64,000 bases of DNA from CAZGUX01 sp964529305 (GTDB lineage: Bacteria > Acidobacteriota > Terriglobia > Bryobacterales > Bryobacteraceae), in the NCBI GenBank assembly GCA_964529305.1, contig CAZGUX010000202.1:1-64000 (forward strand), written 5' to 3'. The notes under the pieces are model-generated. The model was not told the DNA's origin and did not search any database. It worked only from the letters and a program-made list of their open reading frames with translations. This document shows positions 59,911 to 64,000 of this stretch, one piece after another; position 1 is the stretch's first letter; each line of letters begins with the position of its first letter. Position numbers and translations under genes: made by a program.

Positions 59911-61191
59911 TCACGCGTAAATCCCGCGCAACTTGATCGCGAAGGCCACGCGGTCGAGCGCGAGCATATTCGCCGCGGTGCGATTGTGCACCCGGTGTTT
60001 GTCGGCGTAGGACACCACCGAGTCGAAACTCGCGTTCATAATCTCGGCAAGGCGGTCGTTCACCATCTGTTCGTTCCAGAAAAAGCCCTGCCGGTCCTGG
60101 ACCCACTCGAAGTAGGACACGGTGACGCCCCCAGCGTTCGCCAGAATGTCCGGCAGGACGAAGACGCCCTTCGCGGCGAGGATCTCGTCGGCGACAGGCG
60201 TTGTCGGACCGTTCGCCCCTTCGCACACGATCTTCGCGTTGATGCGGGACGCGTTCTCGGACGTAATTGCGTTCTCCATCGCCGCGGGCAGCAGCACGTC
60301 CGTCTCGAGGAACATCGCTTCGTCGCGGGCGATGTTTTCGCCCCCCGGGAAGTCGATGACCGACCCCGTTTCCTTGCGATGGACCATCAACGCTTCCACG
60401 TCGAGGCCGTTCGCATTGTAGACGGCGCCGTCCCACTCGATGACGCTGATGATCCTGAAGCCGGCGCGGCGCATCAGCTTGGCCGCCATCCCTCCGACGT
60501 TGCCAAACCCCTGTACAACCACACGGGTGTCCCCGGGTTTCATGCCAAAGCGTTCGAGAGCCTTCAGGGTCACCAGCAGGCATCCGCGCCCGGTGGCTTC
60601 CGGGCGTCCCCGGGAGCCTCCCAGGTCGAGCGGCTTGCCGGTGACCACGGCGGTCACCGTGTGCCGGGCGTGCATGGAGTAGGTATCCATGAACCACGCC
60701 ATCACCTGCTCGTTCGTGTTCATGTCCGGCGCTGGAATATCGCGTTCCGGCCCGATGATGTCCATCAACTCCGCCGCATAACGCCGTGTAATTCGTTCGA
60801 GTTCGCTATCCGAGAGCACGTACGGATCGCAAATGACGCCTCCTTTTCCGCCGCCGAACGGAATATTCACCACGGCGCACTTCCACGTCATCCACGACGC
60901 CAGCGCGCGGACTTCATCCAGCGTCACGTGCGGTCCGTAGCGGATGCCTCCCTTGGCCGGCCCCCGCGCGATGGAGTGCTGCACGCGATAGCCGGTAAAC
61001 ACCTCCAGCCGTCCGTCATCCAATTGCACCGGAATGTAGACCGTCAGTTCCCGGGCCGGGCTGCGCAGAATCTTGCGCATGCCGTCGTCGAGGTTCAGCT
61101 TGGCGGCCGCCTCGTCGAACCGCGTCTCCGCGGCCAGCCAGGGATTCGTCTCCTGCTCGAAACTAAGGGACTGCGTGGTCTGCGTGCTCAT
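59911..61191 (-). CDS. gdhA: Glu/Leu/Phe/Val-type glutamate dehydrogenase
   Basis: 426 residues. KGGIRYGPHVTLDEVRALA and PFGGGKGGVICDP hold the catalytic Lys, DMNTNEQVMAWFMD is the substrate region, and VVVQGFGNVGGMAAKL is the NAD(P) Rossmann fold. It interconverts glutamate and 2-oxoglutarate plus ammonia in the cytoplasm. The size matches the hexameric 410-450 residue type. Cofactor preference is not certain. 54 bases after the ctpA stop and 13 bases before mutS. Confidence 0.95.
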   Translation of the reverse strand: MSTQTTQSLSFEQETNPWLAAETRFDEAAAKLNLDDGMRKILRSPARELTVYIPVQLDDGRLEVFTGYRVQHSIARGPAKGGIRYGPHVTLDEVRALASWMTWKCAVVNIPFGGGKGGVICDPYVLSDSELERITRRYAAELMDIIGPERDIPAPDMNTNEQVMAWFMDTYSMHARHTVTAVVTGKPLDLGGSRGRPEATGRGCLLVTLKALERFGMKPGDTRVVVQGFGNVGGMAAKLMRRAGFRIISVIEWDGAVYNANGLDVEALMVHRKETGSVIDFPGGENIARDEAMFLETDVLLPAAMENAITSENASRINAKIVCEGANGPTTPVADEILAAKGVFVLPDILANAGGVTVSYFEWVQDRQGFFWNEQMVNDRLAEIMNASFDSVVSYADKHRVHNRTAANMLALDRVAFAIKLRGIYA

Positions 61192-61245
61192 CCGTGGGAC
61201 TCTCCCAAGCCGCCATTATCCCACCCGGGCGCGCCGCCTTCGACC

Positions 61246-62703
61246 CTATTTCGCGATCAACTCCAGCGCTTTGCGGACTACCGGGTCGCGGGGAATCTCG
61301 ACCTGATCGCCCTTTTCGACGCCGAAAGCCTGGTTGAAGATCTCCGTCTTCAATCGGCCCTGCAGGAAGTCGCGCTCGCTCGACCATTCCGCTACCCCGG
61401 GACGGATGTTCCGCTGCGAGAGGAACAACTGGAACTCATCCAACACCGCCGCCGATACCTCGAACTTCTCCGTGATCTTGTTCCGGCTCAGGTATTCGGT
61501 GGCGAACGACGGAAACATGCCGGTGGCGTCCAGAACGACACGCAGGCGCGTTTGCGATTCCGGGTAGACCACGTGATCGGGTTGAATCCCTCCTCCACCT
61601 CTCACTGTCCGTCCGGAATCGGTCTTGAACTCACGGTCGTTCTTGGCGGAGGTCTCCGACAAGGCGAACTCCTTCCCCAACGGCCGCTGGATCGAACGGC
61701 CGCTGGGCGTGTAATACAACGCCGTCGTCAGCGCCAAGCCGTGGTTGAAGGACAGGGGGTACACGCTTTCCACCAATCCCTTTCCAAAGCTCGGCTCGCC
61801 GACCACGACGCCCCGGTCGTGGTCCTGCACGGCCCCGGCCACGATCTCCGAAGCGCTGGCGCTCTTGCCGTTCACCAGCACCGCCATCGGGAACGTGTAC
61901 GGCTTGTTGCTCTCCGGCGCCTTCTTCTCCTGCTCGGGGACGCGCCGTCCACCCACGCTCAGCAGGCGCTGTCCCGGCTTCAGAAACAGCGACGCGGTTT
62001 CGAGCGCCGCCGGCAGCACGCCGCCGGGGTTGTTGCGCAAGTCCAGGACGAGACCTTTCAGCGAGGCGCCGCCGAGTTTCTCGATCCCCTCGCGCACCTG
62101 CAAGCCGGTCTTTTCGTCGAAACTCGTGACCCGTAGGTACCCGATCCCGGGCCTCAGCAGGAACGCCCGGTCCACGCTGGGCGACTGCATTTCTTCCGGC
62201 ACCAGCACGAACTCCATCAGCCGCACGTTCCCGGGCCGGCGGACGTTCAGGCGAGCCGGTTGCTGGCGCGACTGCGTCAGCAGGGCGATCAGTTGCTCCA
62301 TCTCCAAGCGGTCGAGATGATATCCGTTGATGGCCAGAATCTCGTCGCCCGGCGCGATGCCGGCCTTGGCCGAGGGCGTTCCCGGCAGCGCCTGCAATAC
62401 GATTACCCGCCCGGGCAGAACGCTGACGACGCTGCCGAATCCCTTCGACGTCGACGTCTGCATCTGCTTCAACTGATCGAACTGCTGGGACTCGAGGAAT
62501 ACCGAGTGGGGGTCCAACCGCCGCAGCAGGCCGGGGATGGCGCCCTCATAGAAGGCCTTGTCGTAGTCGATTGGCTCGGCCGCCTCTCGCTCCACCAGGG
62601 CGAACACGTCCACGAATTCCTTGACGTGTTTGTCCAGGTCGAGATCCGCCTGCTCGGCGGCATACATGCCCGGCAGCAGCGATAACAGGAGCAGCCAGAT
62701 CAT
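61246..62703 (-). CDS. ctpA: C-terminal processing peptidase, S41 family
   Basis: 485 residues from ATG 62703, which overlaps the ddl stop (ATGA). Signal peptide MIWLLLLSLLPGMYAAEQ. A PDZ domain lies at about 90-170 (GRVIVLQALPGTPSAKAGIAPGDEILAINGYHL, as separate family blocks). The protease domain has KGLVLDLRNNPGG, NGKSASASEIVAGAVQDHDR with the nucleophile Ser, and GEPSFGKGLVES with the catalytic Lys. A C-terminal helical domain follows. Such proteases trim periplasmic proteins, often linked with peptidoglycan metabolism, and here sit next to ddl. Confidence 0.9.
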   Translation of the reverse strand: MIWLLLLSLLPGMYAAEQADLDLDKHVKEFVDVFALVEREAAEPIDYDKAFYEGAIPGLLRRLDPHSVFLESQQFDQLKQMQTSTSKGFGSVVSVLPGRVIVLQALPGTPSAKAGIAPGDEILAINGYHLDRLEMEQLIALLTQSRQQPARLNVRRPGNVRLMEFVLVPEEMQSPSVDRAFLLRPGIGYLRVTSFDEKTGLQVREGIEKLGGASLKGLVLDLRNNPGGVLPAALETASLFLKPGQRLLSVGGRRVPEQEKKAPESNKPYTFPMAVLVNGKSASASEIVAGAVQDHDRGVVVGEPSFGKGLVESVYPLSFNHGLALTTALYYTPSGRSIQRPLGKEFALSETSAKNDREFKTDSGRTVRGGGGIQPDHVVYPESQTRLRVVLDATGMFPSFATEYLSRNKITEKFEVSAAVLDEFQLFLSQRNIRPGVAEWSSERDFLQGRLKTEIFNQAFGVEKGDQVEIPRDPVVRKALELIAK

Positions 62704-63671
62704 TTCGTGAACCGTGTGGCTTTCTTCTCGCCGTGGCGCTCGATGGCGAGATCGATCAGCCGCTCCACCAGTTGCGGGAACCCAAGTCCGCTCGCCTCCC
62801 ACATTTTGGGGAACATGCTGATGGACGTGAATCCCGGAATCGTGTTCACCTCGTTCACAAATAGCCGGCCGGTGGAGCGCTCCAGCAGAAAGTCGACCCG
62901 GGCCATTCCCTCGCAGCCCACCGCACTGTACGATTCCACGGCCAGTCTCTGCAACTCCTTCGTTTCCTCCGGGGACAGACTGGCCGGCACGACGGTCTTC
63001 GCGGCATCCAGCAGGTACTTGTCGTCGTAGTCATAAAACTCGCGCGAGGGAAGGATCTCGCAGGGCACGGAGGCGAACGGCTGTCCGTTGCCCATCACCG
63101 AGCACTCGAATTCGCGCCCCTCGATGCCGCGCTCGACAATGATCTTCCGGTCGTATTGCGCCGCTTCCTCCAGGGCGGTTTTCAATTGCCCCGCGTTCCT
63201 AACCTTGGAGATGCCCACCGACGACCCGAGATTGGCCGGCTTCACGAACAGCGGATAGTCCAAGGTAACTTGTCCGGCGTCCAGGTTGTCGCGGCTCAAC
63301 ACGACGTAGTCGACGACGGGAACGCCCCTCTCCCGGCACACGCGCTTCATCATGTCCTTGTCCATCGAGACCGAAGAAGCCATCACGCCCGGGCCCACGT
63401 AGGGCAAGTCGGCGAGTTCCAGCAACCCCTGCACCGTTCCATCCTCGCCGAATGTGCCGTGCAGCATCGGAAACACGACGTCGATTCCCGGGTTGGCGCC
63501 GGGCTCCGGCGAGATCGGTTGCGGATCCCATTTGCCTTCCTTCGAAATGAAGATGGGGATCACGTCAAACCGGTCGCGATCCAGGGCTTCCATTACCGAT
63601 TTGGACGAGCGAATGGAGATTTCGTGCTCCCCGCTCCGGCCGCCGAACAACACCGCCACCCGTGTCTTCAA
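62700..63671 (-). CDS. ddl: D-alanine--D-alanine ligase
   Basis: Start set at TTG 63671, which lies eight bases after a perfect AGGAG and makes the usual N-terminus KTRVAVLFGGRSGEHEISI; ATG 63695 is the alternative, but has no ribosome site and would place AGGAG inside the coding part. 323 residues. GGRSGEHEISIRS is the Ddl N-terminal signature; FPMLHGTFGEDGTVQGLLELA, VKPANLGSSVGISK and MARVDFLLERSTG with NEVNTIPGFTSISMFP are ATP-grasp and catalytic parts. It makes D-Ala-D-Ala for peptidoglycan. The stop overlaps the ctpA start. Confidence 0.93.
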   Translation of the reverse strand: MKTRVAVLFGGRSGEHEISIRSSKSVMEALDRDRFDVIPIFISKEGKWDPQPISPEPGANPGIDVVFPMLHGTFGEDGTVQGLLELADLPYVGPGVMASSVSMDKDMMKRVCRERGVPVVDYVVLSRDNLDAGQVTLDYPLFVKPANLGSSVGISKVRNAGQLKTALEEAAQYDRKIIVERGIEGREFECSVMGNGQPFASVPCEILPSREFYDYDDKYLLDAAKTVVPASLSPEETKELQRLAVESYSAVGCEGMARVDFLLERSTGRLFVNEVNTIPGFTSISMFPKMWEASGLGFPQLVERLIDLAIERHGEKKATRFTK

Positions 63672-63729
63672 ATCAACTTCTCCTTTGCTCGTCATTTTTA
63701 TCCCCGTCGCCTGTGTTGCCGGGACGAAC

Positions 63730-64000
63730 TCACCCATCGACTAACTGAGCGCCGCCCGAGGCCATGTGGCGGTCTACTGACCAGCATAGAGCGATCTGGC
63801 GCGTGTTCATGATCGTGAGTCCGTGGGAATCGGCCAGGGTGAGTTTCCGATCGGCGTACTGTTTCACGGTCGCACCTGTTTGGGCCAGCGCGTCTGCGTC
63901 GAAAGGCGTGATTTCCAGATGGGGCAGAGCCTCGACAAAAGCCAGGAACTGGATGGCCCGCCGCTGGTCGTAGCGCCGCAAGAACCATCCGTGACCTTCC
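63730..64000 (-). CDS. VapC-type PIN-domain toxin, C-terminal part (cut by window end)
   Basis: About 90 residues reach the stop at 63730; the frame continues past the window edge, so the N-terminus is missing. FLRRYDQRRAIQFLAF, VKQYADRKLTLADSHGLTIM and IALCWSVDRHMASGGAQLV match the C-terminal part of PIN-domain RNases, with the Asp of LADSHG and WSVDRH as candidate metal ligands. In VapBC pairs the antitoxin gene lies just upstream of the toxin, which would be beyond the window. It precedes ddl on the same strand. Confidence 0.7.
   Translation of the reverse strand, partial: EGHGWFLRRYDQRRAIQFLAFVEALPHLEITPFDADALAQTGATVKQYADRKLTLADSHGLTIMNTRQIALCWSVDRHMASGGAQLVDG

Noticed and set aside
58125..59936. 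603-codon frame opposite mutS
   Set aside because: Antisense shadow of mutS, without recognisable domains.

Overview
The window is high-GC chromosomal DNA from a Gram-negative bacterium. It most resembles an Acidobacteriota member of the Solibacter/Bryobacter type. That placement is inferred from gene content: three very large Oar-like TonB-dependent receptors with an N-terminal carboxypeptidase-regulatory-like domain, a DUF1501 plus planctomycete-type cytochrome c (DUF1549/DUF1553) pair, many enzymes with twin-arginine (Tat) leaders, heptosyltransferases, and GluRS alongside GlnRS. No rRNA or tRNA gene was recognised, so the assignment rests on proteins only.

Layout. 1-1.8 kb: a decayed phage terminase, interrupted by a dispersed hairpin repeat. 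1.4-4.4 kb (minus): an LPS-core operon with two GT9 heptosyltransferases, a nucleotidyltransferase-like protein that has lost its HxGH site, and an ICMT-type membrane methyltransferase. 4.6-7.8 kb (plus): a small membrane protein, a sigma factor, and two sugar-acid dehydratase-like enzymes with Tat-type leaders. 8.1-9.1 kb: an orphan, degenerate ABC ATPase. 9.1-11.8 kb (minus): a secreted TPR protein and a Tat beta-propeller protein. 11.9-12.9 kb (minus): two coupled acetyltransferases that look like aminoglycoside acetyltransferases. 12.9-16.3 kb: gltX and glnS, convergent. 16.5-19.3 kb (plus): a sialidase-like/sulfatase operon. 19.3-20.5 kb: a CpaE/TadZ-like protein. 20.9-25.9 kb (minus): a surface-polysaccharide operon (Wzt-type ABC ATPase, methyltransferase with coiled coil, GT2-GT4 fusion).

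25.9-46.8 kb is an accessory nutrient-acquisition zone. It holds an enolase-superfamily dehydratase, three Oar-like receptors, a threonine dehydratase, an aminotransferase, the DUF1501/cytochrome pair, an M19-like peptidase homologue and a GH43/GH130-like propeller protein. 46.8-49.6 kb has small secreted and membrane proteins, a cysteine-cluster protein and a HigBA-type toxin-antitoxin pair with a palindromic operator. 49.6-53.5 kb (minus) is an operon of a small ATPase, an acyl-AMP ligase/ACP/acyltransferase fusion and an RsuA/RluB-type pseudouridine synthase. 53.7-56.1 kb has an HD-GYP response regulator and a SelA-like PLP protein with a Tat-like leader. 56.2-64 kb (minus) is housekeeping: vapC (cut by the window end), ddl, ctpA, gdhA, mutS and anmK, closely packed and partly overlapping.

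As a whole the window suggests an oligotroph that digests glycans and sugar acids outside the cytoplasm and modifies its own envelope. Intergenic spaces carry at least three types of GC-rich inverted-repeat element. The most notable loci are the ligase-ACP-PlsC fusion, the wzt operon lacking an adjacent wzm, the catalytically stripped nucleotidyltransferase in the heptose operon, and the repeat-interrupted terminase.
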